Under the pieces are notes generated by a model that saw nothing but the letters and a program-made list of their open reading frames with translations, did no database searches and was not told where the DNA came from. DNA of 64,000 nucleotides from Psychrobacter sp. UBA3480 (lineage in GTDB: Bacteria > Pseudomonadota > Gammaproteobacteria > Pseudomonadales > Moraxellaceae): positions 340,577 through 404,576 of the forward strand of contig NZ_DFQV01000033.1 of assembly GCF_002377945.1 (NCBI RefSeq), in the 5' to 3' direction. Shown here in pieces: positions 43,031-52,478 of the stretch. The position numbers and the translations under genes are program-made. Position 1 is the first letter of the stretch. The number at the start of each line of letters is the position of its first letter.

Positions 43031-43999
43031 ATGACATTCAATCAACCATTAAGCGGCAATGATATGCCAAGATTTGGCGGTTTCGCTTCCATGATGCGTC
43101 TGCCAACTCAAGCCGATGCTGAAGGGTTAGATGTGGCGTTCGTTGGCGTACCTTTAGACATTGGTGCATCCAACCGTAGCGGTGCAAGATTGGGTCCTAG
43201 ACAGATTCGTGATGAGTCAAGAATGATTCGTCCCTACAATGTGGCCACTCGCGCTGCACCTTTTGAGTCATTACAAGTCGCTGACATCGGCGATGTGCCT
43301 ATCAATACATTCAACCTGCTAAAAAGCGTTGATATCATCGAAAAATTCTATACCGATAAAATCGTCAAACACGGTGCGATCCCTTTAACATTAGGCGGCG
43401 ACCATACCATTGCACTGCCTATCTTGCGCGCACTTGCCAAAAAACACGGCCCTGTCGGTATGGTGCACATCGATGCCCATGCTGATATCAATGATGATAT
43501 GTTTGGCGAAAAAATCGCTCACGGTACGCCATTCCGCCGCGCTGTCGAAGAAAACCTCATCGATGGCAATCGTGTGGTACAGATTGGTCTACGTGGTACA
43601 GGCTACAGCGCTGAAGAGTTTGACTGGTCAACTGAGCAAGGATTCCGTGTGGTACCTGCTGAAGAGTGCTGGTATAAGTCGCTAACACCGCTCATGGCTG
43701 AAGTACGCGAAAAGCTAGGCGATGGTCCTGTCTATTTGAGCTTCGATATCGACGGTATTGATCCTGCGTTTGCCCCAGGTACGGGTACTGCTGAAATCGG
43801 TGGTCTGACCTCTACTCAAGGTATCGAAATCATACGCGGTATGCGCGGCCTAGATGTAGTGGGCGGAGATTTGGTTGAAGTATCACCACCGTATGATCCA
43901 TTTGGTAATACCTCGGTATTGGCAGCGAACTTATTGTTCGAGATGCTATGCATCCTGCCGGGCGTACGCTATGACGACAAGGTTAAGGCGGTTTACTAA
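43031..43999 (+). CDS. gbuA: Ureohydrolase: probable 4-guanidinobutyrase (agmatinase family)
   Basis: A 322-residue binuclear Mn enzyme of the arginase family. Metal ligands: H125 (GGDHTI), D148, H150 and D152 (HIDAHAD), D239 and D241 (SFDIDGIDP). VPLDIGASNRSGARLGPRQIR and MIRPYN fit the agmatinase/guanidinobutyrase branch, not arginase. The next genes encode a 2-ketoarginine-type decarboxylase and an aldehyde dehydrogenase, which would yield 4-guanidinobutanoate; hydrolysis of that to 4-aminobutyrate and urea is therefore more likely than agmatine use. Agmatinase remains possible, as the two cannot be told apart by motif. Confidence 0.85.
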   Translation: MTFNQPLSGNDMPRFGGFASMMRLPTQADAEGLDVAFVGVPLDIGASNRSGARLGPRQIRDESRMIRPYNVATRAAPFESLQVADIGDVPINTFNLLKSVDIIEKFYTDKIVKHGAIPLTLGGDHTIALPILRALAKKHGPVGMVHIDAHADINDDMFGEKIAHGTPFRRAVEENLIDGNRVVQIGLRGTGYSAEEFDWSTEQGFRVVPAEECWYKSLTPLMAEVREKLGDGPVYLSFDIDGIDPAFAPGTGTAEIGGLTSTQGIEIIRGMRGLDVVGGDLVEVSPPYDPFGNTSVLAANLLFEMLCILPGVRYDDKVKAVY

Positions 44000-44148
44000 T
44001 TACCATCAATGATTACCTCTATAATGAGCAACCTTTGCAGCCAGTAATTAGTGACTAATAATCGGTATGAAAGAAAAAATACAAAGGTTGTTTTGAGGTA
44101 TTGATAATTATCTGAATATTCAGCGAAATTTTTTAGGATGACTGACCC

Positions 44149-45870
44149 ATGACCCAATTGACGCAAACGCCTTCTTCTTTGTCTGACACATTATCATTGA
44201 CCTGTGGTGAGCTATTGGTGCAGTGGCTAGAGTATTATGGTGTAGAGACCGTTTTTGGTATCCCTGGTGTGCACACGGTAGAGCTGTATCGCGGTCTACC
44301 TAATACCAATATTCGTCATGTGACACCGCGTCATGAACAAGGTGCTGGGTTTATGGCGGATGGCTACTACCGTGCCTCTGGCAAGATTGGCGTGTGCTTT
44401 ATCATCACTGGCCCTGGTATGACCAATATTATGACGGCGATGGCGCAGGCATTGGCTGATTCGATACCGATGCTAGTGATCTCTAGTGTCAATAAAGTCA
44501 AAGACACGGGTAGTGGCGAAGGGCATTTACATGAGCTTCACGATCAGCAAGGCATGATTAGTAAAGTAGCATTGACGAGTAAGACTATTTGGCAACCTGA
44601 ATCGTTACCAAAAGTCATTGCAGAAGCTTTTGCCTTATTTAATGGTGCACGTCCTGGCCCTGTACATATTCAGCTTCCTATCGATGTCATCACCGCTGAT
44701 GCCAGTCATGTTGCTAAGCCGCCTAGTTTAAATGCTGTAGCAAATAGCGAAGCTAGTACAAATAATTTGAGCCTACCGCAGGTCACAAGACCATTGCCGA
44801 ATCCTACGCAATTAGACCTGATCGTACAGTCATTAAAAACCGCGAAAAACCCTGTAATACTTTATGGGGGCGGCTGCGTCGATGTCGATCAAGATGCACA
44901 ACGATTGGCAGAGCTGATAGATGCACCAACGTTTTTGACGATTAATGCCAAAGGTTTGCTGCCACCTGGCCATCCATTAAGTTTGGGTAGCAACCAGTCA
45001 TTAGACGCAGGCCGAGCCGTGATTACAGAAGCAGACTGGGTATTAGCGATTGGTACTGAGCTTGGTGAGACTGACTATGATGTGTTCTTTAATGGTGGGT
45101 TCAAAATCAACGGCACGCTGGTCCGTATCGACTGTGATGCACAGCAATTGCAGCGTCCATTTAGAGCAGATATCGCGGTACTGTCCGACGCACAAATGGC
45201 GATTAGTGGTTTATGCAGCCGCTTAGAGGGTCAGACATTTGACCATCAAGCACTGTCACGCGTCAATGAGGCAAAGCAGGCCATCTTAAAGGACGTAACG
45301 ACAGATTTTGCGGGTCAAAATGCATTACTAAAGCTGATTAGAGATGAAGTAGAAGACGTTATTTTCGTTGGTGATTCAACGCAGCCTGTCTACAGTGGCA
45401 ACCTTGGTCTTGAAGCCTTAGCGACGCGTAAATGGTTTAATTCTTCGACGGGATTCGGCACGTTAGGCTATGGTTTGCCTGCTGCTATCGGGGCCATGGT
45501 TGGCTCAAATTTACCTGTCATCAGTCTAATGGGTGATGGCGGCATTCAATTTACAATTGCCGAGCTTATCTGCGCAGCCGAGCTTGAGCTACCATTGATC
45601 GTTTTGCTATGGAACAACCAAGGCTACGGTGAGATACGTCGTTATATGGAAGAGGGCGGCCTACCATTGATTGGCGTCAATATCAAAACGCCAAACTTTG
45701 AGCCATTAGCAGCAGGATTTGGCGCTGGCTATCGCAGAATTACTGATAAGCAGCAATTGCTAGACGCATTAGAAACAGACACTAAGGGTAAACAACCAAT
45801 CATTTATGAGATTGATGAAGCAGACGACTTTCTAAAGGAAATGGCTGAGACAGTGACTTATTTTAGTTAA
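44149..45870 (+). CDS. aruI: 5-Guanidino-2-oxopentanoate (2-ketoarginine) decarboxylase, AruI-like
   Basis: A 573-residue ThDP enzyme of the acetolactate-synthase-like class. ETVFGIPGVHTVELYRGLP, catalytic Glu in TPRHEQGAGFMADGYYR, ITGPGMTNIMTAMAQA, the middle-domain PVILYGGGCVD, and the ThDP/Mg segment MGDGGIQFTIAEL...NNQGYGEI. This set, with HEL-HDQQGM around residue 130, matches AruI of the arginine transaminase pathway, which releases CO2 from 2-ketoarginine to give 4-guanidinobutyraldehyde. The flanking ureohydrolase and aldehyde dehydrogenase support this. No aminotransferase (AruH) is adjacent. Confidence 0.85.
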   Translation: MTQLTQTPSSLSDTLSLTCGELLVQWLEYYGVETVFGIPGVHTVELYRGLPNTNIRHVTPRHEQGAGFMADGYYRASGKIGVCFIITGPGMTNIMTAMAQALADSIPMLVISSVNKVKDTGSGEGHLHELHDQQGMISKVALTSKTIWQPESLPKVIAEAFALFNGARPGPVHIQLPIDVITADASHVAKPPSLNAVANSEASTNNLSLPQVTRPLPNPTQLDLIVQSLKTAKNPVILYGGGCVDVDQDAQRLAELIDAPTFLTINAKGLLPPGHPLSLGSNQSLDAGRAVITEADWVLAIGTELGETDYDVFFNGGFKINGTLVRIDCDAQQLQRPFRADIAVLSDAQMAISGLCSRLEGQTFDHQALSRVNEAKQAILKDVTTDFAGQNALLKLIRDEVEDVIFVGDSTQPVYSGNLGLEALATRKWFNSSTGFGTLGYGLPAAIGAMVGSNLPVISLMGDGGIQFTIAELICAAELELPLIVLLWNNQGYGEIRRYMEEGGLPLIGVNIKTPNFEPLAAGFGAGYRRITDKQQLLDALETDTKGKQPIIYEIDEADDFLKEMAETVTYFS

Positions 45871-45975
45871 TAGTAATACCGGCGCTAATGCCACGGATAA
45901 TCACGAAACTGATAGTCACAGTTCTAAAAAACGACAAAAAAATGACAAACGCTGGTTACGCAAGGAAGCACGTTC

Positions 45976-47802
45976 ATGACGCCCAATGCTAGAGAAATGT
46001 CAGAAAATAGACATGAGCAAATGCCGCGTTTGTTAACGGAGCTTGCTGCTGTCGTTGGTATGACCAATGTATTGACAAAACCTAGCCAACAGCAGTCTTA
46101 TGTGCAAGGTGCGATTGAGGCTGTCACAGATGCGACCATCGCAGTTGTGATACCGCACTCTCTTGTGGCACTATGGCGCGTCATTAATATCTGTGCAGCC
46201 GCTGACGTGATTATCATTGCTCAAGCGGCCAATACAGGCCTAACAGGTGGTTCAACTCCGAATGGAGATTATGATCGACTACTAGTCGTAATCTCTATGC
46301 AGTTATTGGGCGGTGTGCATTTATTTAATGATGCAGCAGAGCTGGTTGCTTTGCCAGCCGCTACTTTGCAGCAATTAGAGTCGACCCTTGCGCCATTAGG
46401 GCGTGAGCCGCATTCAGTACTGGGCTCTAGTTGTGTGGGTGCATCAGTGATAGGCGGCATCTGCAACAGCTCGGGCGGGATGTTGGTGCAGCGTGGACCT
46501 GCTTACACTGAGATGGCGTTATTTGCCAGACGCAATACCTCAGGAGCGTTTGAGTTAATCAATCATCTGGGACTGGATTTGGGGTCGCAGCCAGAGGAAA
46601 TGCTAGAGAACTTGCAAGCTGGTACGTTTAATAAGGTCTCAAATAGTACGAGTAACAGTAAAGCCTGTACCAACCATCATTATCAATACAAAGTCCGTGA
46701 TTGTGAGGCAGAGACACCTGCTCGATTTAACAATGATCCCAACGGTCTGTATGAAGCATCTGGCTCAGCTGGCAAGGTCATTGTATTTGCGGTGAGGGTA
46801 GCGACATTTGCCAAGCCTAAAAACGAGCAAACGTTTTATATCTCGACTAACGACGCTGATACCTTGACCACACTTAGAAAACAATGGTTAAAAAGCGAGT
46901 TAAAATTACCTGTGTTGGCTGAGTATATGCACAAAGACTATAACGACATTACCATGCGTTATGGTCGAGACACTTGTCTGAGCATGCGTAAGCTTCCTGC
47001 TAGCAAGATAGGATCGCTGTATCGACTGCAAGCAAAGATTGGCTACTATCTGGATAAGTGGCATCTTCCAAAGACGCTGCCAGATCGGATATTACAGATG
47101 ACATCTAGGTTTATGCCGCCGTCATTACCAGCCACTTTGAGTACGCAAGCGCTCTCATATAAATACCATTTGATTATAAAAGTCGCAGATGGTTCTGATA
47201 ACGACTTTGATAATGGCATTAATAAAGATTCTAATAAAAACGACGGCAATAATATCGTCGCTGCGCAGGCATTTTTGCAAAATCATCTACAGCAGTATCA
47301 AGGTGCGCTGCATGTATGTACAGAGCTTGAATCACAATTGTTACTGGTATTTCGCAGTGCCGCGACCGCTGCCATGTTTCGTTATCATAATTTAAATCAA
47401 GACAAATTTGGCGAGCTGCTATCGACCGACATTGCCTTACCTAGAAATGCCGTAGATTGGGACGAGACTCTACCTGAATATTTGCAAGAACAAGTCAGCA
47501 AAACTTTTTATTTGGGGCATTTTTTCTGTTATGTCATGCACCAAGACTATTTGTTAAAACCTAAGACCAATGCCAAGCAATTCAAGGATGAGCTGCTGGT
47601 ATTTTATGACCAACGTCATATTGAGTATCCTGCTGAGCACAATGTGGGGCATGTGTATCCTGCTAAAACTGAGCTACATTATTTTTATAAAAAACTGGAT
47701 CCAACCAATTCGCTTAACCCAGGTATTGGTCAGACAGAGAAATGGAAAAACTGGCAATCATCGCCCATCAAGGAGAAGTTAAATGACGAGTTATATGGAT
47801 AA
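45976..47802 (+). CDS. dld: Dld-type FAD-dependent D-2-hydroxyacid (D-lactate) dehydrogenase
   Basis: A 608-residue flavoenzyme. The FAD-binding PCMH fold has AQAANTGLTGGSTPNG (about 75-90) and LGSSCVGASVIGGICNSSGG; the C-terminal part (about 290-600) with YYLDKWHLPKTLPDRIL and GHVYPAKTELHYFYKKLDPTNSLNPGIG matches the membrane-associated D-lactate dehydrogenase cap. E. coli Dld has 571 residues; the extra length includes an Asn/Asp-rich insert (NDFDNGINKDSNKNDGNN) near 410. Dld passes electrons to quinones. Located inside an arginine-type cluster, it may oxidise D-lactate or a 2-hydroxy analogue of arginine. It overlaps the next gene by 20 bases. Confidence 0.85.
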   Translation: MTPNAREMSENRHEQMPRLLTELAAVVGMTNVLTKPSQQQSYVQGAIEAVTDATIAVVIPHSLVALWRVINICAAADVIIIAQAANTGLTGGSTPNGDYDRLLVVISMQLLGGVHLFNDAAELVALPAATLQQLESTLAPLGREPHSVLGSSCVGASVIGGICNSSGGMLVQRGPAYTEMALFARRNTSGAFELINHLGLDLGSQPEEMLENLQAGTFNKVSNSTSNSKACTNHHYQYKVRDCEAETPARFNNDPNGLYEASGSAGKVIVFAVRVATFAKPKNEQTFYISTNDADTLTTLRKQWLKSELKLPVLAEYMHKDYNDITMRYGRDTCLSMRKLPASKIGSLYRLQAKIGYYLDKWHLPKTLPDRILQMTSRFMPPSLPATLSTQALSYKYHLIIKVADGSDNDFDNGINKDSNKNDGNNIVAAQAFLQNHLQQYQGALHVCTELESQLLLVFRSAATAAMFRYHNLNQDKFGELLSTDIALPRNAVDWDETLPEYLQEQVSKTFYLGHFFCYVMHQDYLLKPKTNAKQFKDELLVFYDQRHIEYPAEHNVGHVYPAKTELHYFYKKLDPTNSLNPGIGQTEKWKNWQSSPIKEKLNDELYG

Positions 47803-49189
47803 GTCGCAGCAGCCGATTTTAGGGAATAATACGGTCGATCCAGAAACGCCAAAAGCAGGACAGTGGCGTGCAGCAATGTGGAAGTTTTTGTTGTTTTCAG
47901 CATTGGGTATTGCGTTATTTATCATACCGTTTGAGTGGGATGGTAAAGTCACGATATTATTGGGTGTGTTGACCGATACATTACAATCCGCCTTAGGTGG
48001 TTTGGTGACCTATATCACGATGGCGCTCGTGACGATATCCTTTTTTGGTGCGCTAGCCGTCAAAGTATTGAAGCCAAATCTAAATGAAGGTTCGCTCGCT
48101 AAAAAACTCTTTGATATTGAGTGGTTTTGGCTTGCTATCCGGTTTTTAGGAATGGCATTTGTTTGGATGATTTTTCTACAAGTCGGCCCTGAGTTTATTA
48201 TCAATCGGAATACGGGCGGTGTCATTTTTGAGGATTTGATACCTGTCTTGATTCCATTGTTCTTCTTTGCCATTTTATCGCTGCCATTTTTGACTGATTT
48301 CGGCTTGATGGAGTTTTTGGGTACTTTAGCCAGTAAAGTATTTATCAAGCTTTTCAAACTGCCTGGTCGTTCTGCTGTCGATGCGATGTCTTCTTGGTTT
48401 GGTGCAGCGTCTATCGGCCTGCTAGTCACTATGCAAGAGTATGACAAAAGCTTCTACAGCCAGCGTGAAGCTGCCATTATCGCGACCACATTTTCAGTCA
48501 CTTCTATCGCCTTTACCTATGTGGTTGCCAAAACCATCGGCGTGGATAATAACTTCGTCTTCTTTTATCTGACCATTGCGCTAACTGGTTTTATCGCTGC
48601 GATTATCATGCCACGTATACCGCCATTGTCACTCAAGCCTGATACGTATCACTCGGGCAAAAGTATGCTAGATGAAGGCATCCCTGCTGAATATACAACG
48701 TACCAGTGGGCGGTCAATCGTGCCGTCACTCGCGCGCATTCTATGCCTAGCTTAGGTAAAGTGTTCAAACGAAGCGTACACAATCTGTTTGATATCTATT
48801 TGGGATTGATTCCAGTAACGTTCGCTATCGGTACGATTGGTCTTGGTTTAGCAGAGTACACGCCTGTCTTTAATTGGATTGCGACACCGTTAGTGCCAGT
48901 ACTTGAATGGTTACAGATTCCAGAAGCGGCCAAAGCTGGCCCGGCCATGATTATGGGCTTTGCAGATATGTACTTGCCAGCATTGGTCGGTAAAAGCATT
49001 GAAAGTGAGATGACACGTTTCATCGTTGGTGCTGCTTCAATTACTCAGATTATCTACATGTCTGAAGTGGGTGCGCTGATTTTGAAGTCAAACATTAAGC
49101 TAAATGTATTAGAGCTATTTTTAATCTTTATCCTTCGTACGCTTATCAGCTTGGTAGTAATTACGTCTGTGGCGCATCTACTGTATTAG
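47783..49189 (+). CDS. YjiH-family nucleoside-recognition-domain membrane protein (putative transporter)
   Basis: A 468-residue membrane protein with about ten predicted helices and two halves separated by a hydrophilic loop (PPLSLKPDTYHSGKSMLDEG). LPGRSAVDAMSSWFGAASIGLLVT and AKAGPAMIMGFADMYLPALVG are the gate-like segments of the nucleoside-recognition fold seen in YjiH. Its start lies within the end of the Dld gene and has AAGGAG upstream, so the two are translationally linked. YjiH proteins are uncharacterised; the operon suggests uptake or export of the pathway's substrate. A 13-bp hairpin follows at 49236. Confidence 0.82.
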   Translation: MTSYMDKSQQPILGNNTVDPETPKAGQWRAAMWKFLLFSALGIALFIIPFEWDGKVTILLGVLTDTLQSALGGLVTYITMALVTISFFGALAVKVLKPNLNEGSLAKKLFDIEWFWLAIRFLGMAFVWMIFLQVGPEFIINRNTGGVIFEDLIPVLIPLFFFAILSLPFLTDFGLMEFLGTLASKVFIKLFKLPGRSAVDAMSSWFGAASIGLLVTMQEYDKSFYSQREAAIIATTFSVTSIAFTYVVAKTIGVDNNFVFFYLTIALTGFIAAIIMPRIPPLSLKPDTYHSGKSMLDEGIPAEYTTYQWAVNRAVTRAHSMPSLGKVFKRSVHNLFDIYLGLIPVTFAIGTIGLGLAEYTPVFNWIATPLVPVLEWLQIPEAAKAGPAMIMGFADMYLPALVGKSIESEMTRFIVGAASITQIIYMSEVGALILKSNIKLNVLELFLIFILRTLISLVVITSVAHLLY

Positions 49190-49235
49190 AGGCGTGTCTA
49201 GTATTCACAAGGCATCTAGCCTGACGATAATATAC

Positions 49236-49275
49236 AAATGGTCGGTTTTTCTGTAGTCAGTTAAACCGACCATTT
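49236..49275. repeat. Perfect 13-bp inverted repeat between the YjiH-like and aldehyde dehydrogenase genes
   Basis: AAATGGTCGGTTT / AAACCGACCATTT with a 14-base loop. No T run follows on the coding strand, so it may be an mRNA-stabilising or attenuating hairpin rather than a terminator. Confidence 0.6.
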
Positions 49276-49344
49276 AGCCAATGACGTTACGGACGTTACG
49301 CACATAAAGACAATTTGATCAAAAATATAAGGCGATTAACCATT

Positions 49345-50871
49345 ATGGAAATGCTGAACTCTACAGATTTAACCAGAGAAACTGCCATACAAACGGCTCA
49401 AAACGAAGTTGTATTAAATGCCGCTTATATCAATGGTGATTGGGTTACGATTGAAGCACTCGCGACTGACGGTGATAATGCAAGCTTTGATAATACAAAT
49501 AACCATGCGTTGTATGATCCAAATTCAGGCGAGGTGATTGCAACGACACGCTTATGCACCAGTTCCCATGTAGAGCAAGCAGTCGAAGCAGCTGATGAAG
49601 CCTTTGCTAGCTGGTCACAGATTAGTGTAAGTGAGCGTGCCCGCTATCTAAATGCGATTGCGGAGTCTATGGAACAGCAATTCGATAAGTTGGTTGGACT
49701 ATCTGTATTAAACAACGGCAAGCCAATTGAGGAAGCAAAGATAGACGTAGGGGACGCTATTGCCTGCTATCGCTACTATGCCAATCTCATCACAGAGCAG
49801 GCAACATGGTCTAAAGTATCAACGCTTGAATCGGGTATTCGTTTGTTAAAGACATACTCGCCAGTAGGTATTTGTGCGCTGATTACCCCTTGGAATTTCC
49901 CAATGGTGACGACCTCTTGGAAGTTGGCACCTGCGCTAGCGGCAGGTTGTACTGTGCTATTAAAACCGTCTGAGGTGACATTATTACCAGAGCTTATGCT
50001 AGGTAATATCTTATCTGAGATTGGCTTGCCAAAAGGGGTGGTTAATATTTTACCGGGTGCTGCTGAAGTGGGCACTGCTATGACCAGTCATTCGCTGATT
50101 GACAAAGTATCGTTTACTGGTAGCAATGTTGTCGGCGAAAAGGTCATGATCCAAGCAGCAAAAGGTATCAAAGACATTAGCCTAGAGTTGGGTGGCAAGT
50201 CTGCTATTGTGGTCTGCGCAGATGCTGATATTAATTACGCTTGTGATTTAATCATTGGCGGCATATTTTCCAATGCAGGTCAGATATGCTCGGCCACTTC
50301 GCGATTGGTTGTCCATCAAGACATCGCTGAACAGCTTTTTGAGACGTTAAAAATAAAAACGGAAAGTTTGCAAATGGGTGATGGTTTTGCGACAGAGACG
50401 CAAATGGGCCCATTGGTGAGCGAGCAGCAGCTGAATCAAGTTAAAAAATTCTTTGATATTGCGACAGCTGAAAATCTGGACTGTTTAACCGGCGGTGAGC
50501 TATTAGAAGCATCTGGCTATTTTGTAAAGCCAACTGTCTATACGAATGTGCCAACGACCAGTCAGTTATGGATGGAGGAAGTGTTTGGGCCTGTATTAGT
50601 CAGTACAACCTTTACTAACGATGCAGAGGCTATTCGCCTAGCCAATGATAGCAAGTTTGCTCTAGCAGCAACCATCGTGAGCGCCGATGAGACTGCTGCG
50701 CTTGAGATGACGCTACAAATCAAAGCCGGGCATATCTGGATTAACGAGCAACAAATCGTACTACCAGAAGCGGGTTGGGGCGGGTTTAAGCAAAGCGGTA
50801 TTGGCCGTGAGTTGGGCGGCGATGGTTTGTCTGCTTATCAGAAAAGCAAACATGTATTACTGACCGATTAA
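49345..50871 (+). CDS. NAD(P)-dependent aldehyde dehydrogenase (KauB-like)
   Basis: A 508-residue aldehyde dehydrogenase. TPWNFPMVTTSWKLAPALAAG (in overlapping blocks), LLKPSE, VSFTGSNVVGEKVM, catalytic Glu in LELGGKSAI and catalytic Cys in NAGQICSATSRL. EVFGPVL and WGGFKQSGIGRELGG mark the betaine/aminoaldehyde group. In the cluster it would convert 4-guanidinobutyraldehyde to 4-guanidinobutanoate, the reaction of KauB. The ATG at 49345 is chosen over an upstream in-frame TTG at 49315; a TAAGGCG lies before it. It is separated from the YjiH gene by a hairpin and followed by a terminator. Confidence 0.9.
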   Translation: MEMLNSTDLTRETAIQTAQNEVVLNAAYINGDWVTIEALATDGDNASFDNTNNHALYDPNSGEVIATTRLCTSSHVEQAVEAADEAFASWSQISVSERARYLNAIAESMEQQFDKLVGLSVLNNGKPIEEAKIDVGDAIACYRYYANLITEQATWSKVSTLESGIRLLKTYSPVGICALITPWNFPMVTTSWKLAPALAAGCTVLLKPSEVTLLPELMLGNILSEIGLPKGVVNILPGAAEVGTAMTSHSLIDKVSFTGSNVVGEKVMIQAAKGIKDISLELGGKSAIVVCADADINYACDLIIGGIFSNAGQICSATSRLVVHQDIAEQLFETLKIKTESLQMGDGFATETQMGPLVSEQQLNQVKKFFDIATAENLDCLTGGELLEASGYFVKPTVYTNVPTTSQLWMEEVFGPVLVSTTFTNDAEAIRLANDSKFALAATIVSADETAALEMTLQIKAGHIWINEQQIVLPEAGWGGFKQSGIGRELGGDGLSAYQKSKHVLLTD

Positions 50872-50890
50872 TTGGATTTTTAACTAGATT

Positions 50891-50915
50891 ATAGCCACTA
50901 TAGAGTGGCTATTTC
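50891..50915 (+). terminator. Rho-independent terminator of the guanidinobutyrate cluster
   Basis: ATAGCCACT-ATAG-AGTGGCTAT followed by TTTCC, 20 bp after the aldehyde dehydrogenase stop. Confidence 0.75.
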
Positions 50916-51067
50916 CTAGCTATCAGCATGACTGTTGAATTATTGTGAAATGATTGTTGATAGCTAAGTCGCGCCCTAGCATTACGTTTGTTTACCAGAC
51001 CGTTTCTTATATTAACTTTACTGTCGCACCCATTCAGGATAAAATTGAGCAATCATTCAAGTTTTAT

Positions 51068-51103
51068 AGCCGTGCCCATTTTTATATGAGGTCACGGCTT
51101 TTT
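51068..51103 (+). terminator. Terminator-like hairpin just before a TetR gene
   Basis: AGCCGTG...CACGGCT with an 18-base loop and TTTTT. It lies directly before the TetR start; it may insulate that gene or attenuate it. Confidence 0.6.
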
Positions 51104-51117
51104 AAATGGGGCACATT

Positions 51118-51729
51118 ATGTCACGCACCGCACTTTACAACCGTCATGATGCCTTGGAGCGTGCGCTACAGCTTTTTTGGCAAAAGGGCTTTCATGCCAC
51201 GTCTCTAAAAGACATCGAGCAAGCGCTCGATATGCGCCCAGGCAGTATCTATGCCGCTTTTGGTAATAAAGAGGGACTGTTTCAAGAAGCACTAGAATAC
51301 TATGCGCGTCTAGGATTGACTGAGCTTGAGCGAGTGTTGAGCCATCATGAAACGCCTTTATTGGGACTGGCCGCTTATATACGTCAGCTTGGCGGGATTC
51401 GTGACAAAGCATTACCGAGCCGAGCCTGTATGTTGGTCAAAAGCTTACTAGAGCTAGGTGCGCGTGAGCAAACAGCGTTAACCAAGGTAGAAATGCTGCT
51501 GGCAGGTATGGAGACGCGTTTTATAGAATGCTTTAAGGAAGCGCAGAATGTCGGTGAGATGGATAGTGAGCTTGATCCAGTTAGGCTTGGTCGCCGCTTA
51601 CAAGCAGAAGTTATGGGGCTGCGTGCCTTTGCACAGCGTGACATAGAGAGCTCGACGGTACACGCCCTTGCTGAAGATATGGCCTTATCTATAGAAGCAC
51701 TGCGACTAGATGATTCAGTAAATGCTTAG
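51118..51729 (+). CDS. TetR/AcrR family regulator (NemR/AcuR-like group)
   Basis: A 203-residue TetR protein. HTH at about 15-60: HDALERALQLFWQKGFHATSLKDIEQALDMRPGSIYAAFGNKEGLFQEAL (read as consecutive blocks: LFWQKGFHATSL, LDMRPGSIYAAFGNKEGL). The ligand domain contains SRACMLVKSLLELG. The ATG at 51118 (GGGGCAC upstream) is chosen over ATG 51106. It converges on the CDP-alcohol phosphatidyltransferase gene 42 bp away. Its target is not obvious; the neighbouring genes point the other way. Confidence 0.8.
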   Translation: MSRTALYNRHDALERALQLFWQKGFHATSLKDIEQALDMRPGSIYAAFGNKEGLFQEALEYYARLGLTELERVLSHHETPLLGLAAYIRQLGGIRDKALPSRACMLVKSLLELGAREQTALTKVEMLLAGMETRFIECFKEAQNVGEMDSELDPVRLGRRLQAEVMGLRAFAQRDIESSTVHALAEDMALSIEALRLDDSVNA

Positions 51730-51771
51730 AGGTTCATTGCTAGGTTTCAATATAGTGTATATCTCAGGCGC

Positions 51772-52398
51772 TTACTTGGTAGATTCGAGCTGCTTGAGGG
51801 TATGATACCCACCATGTATACGAGTGAAAATAGTAATAGCGCAGGCGGTAGCAAAGATACCAGCAAGTAGCACAAAATGCTGAGGCCAAATACAGAGAGC
51901 GATAAAAAGAGCAATGGTCTCGGTACCTTCAGTAAGACCATTAAGATAATAAAAGCTTTTATACTTAAACTGAGGCTTGTCTAATTGAAACTTTTCTGCA
52001 GAAATCGCAAAGGCCAAAAAGCTCGAACCTGTACCGATAAATGCCGCCAGTAGTAATGCACCTGCAATAGCGTTTTGCGCAGGATTGGCCAAGATAAACC
52101 CGAGTGGTACAGCTGCATAAAACAGAAAGTCGAGGGTAATATCGAGATAACCGCCTGCACTTGAGCTTTGCTGTGCATAGCGTGCCATCGCACCATCTAG
52201 CCCATCAAAGATACGATTCAATATAATCACTGCCAGTGCGCCATACCATAGCTCAAACGCGAGTAGTGGTAATGCCAACATACCAACCAAAAACCCAGCT
52301 ACCGTAAGCTGATCAGCCGTGATGCCGAGCTTATGCAATGTCGCTACTATTGGGGTTAGCAACGGCTTGATGACGGGCGTAATAAATTTGTCTAGCAT
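51772..52398 (-). CDS. CDP-alcohol phosphatidyltransferase family protein
   Basis: A 208-residue membrane enzyme with about five or six helices. The family signature D-x2-D-G-x2-A-R-x8-9-G-x3-D-x3-D is present: DGLDGAMAR (D65, D68) and GGYLDITLD (D86, D90). It transfers a phosphoalcohol from a CDP-alcohol to a second alcohol in phospholipid synthesis; the substrates cannot be told from sequence. It lies 80 bp downstream of ynjD on the same strand, so it may be the last gene of the ynjBCD transcript, as in some E. coli relatives (ynjF). Confidence 0.88.
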   Translation of the reverse strand: MLDKFITPVIKPLLTPIVATLHKLGITADQLTVAGFLVGMLALPLLAFELWYGALAVIILNRIFDGLDGAMARYAQQSSSAGGYLDITLDFLFYAAVPLGFILANPAQNAIAGALLLAAFIGTGSSFLAFAISAEKFQLDKPQFKYKSFYYLNGLTEGTETIALFIALCIWPQHFVLLAGIFATACAITIFTRIHGGYHTLKQLESTK

Positions 52399-52478
52399 GC
52401 GAGCTGCCTTTTATATTTTGCTTGTTTTGATATTTTGATTGGGTATTTAGCGTTGATATTTGACTCTGATATCTAAAA

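Noticed and set aside
48010..48447. A 145-codon reverse frame opposite the YjiH-like gene
   Set aside because: Ser/Lys-rich shadow of a membrane-protein gene; no ribosome site.
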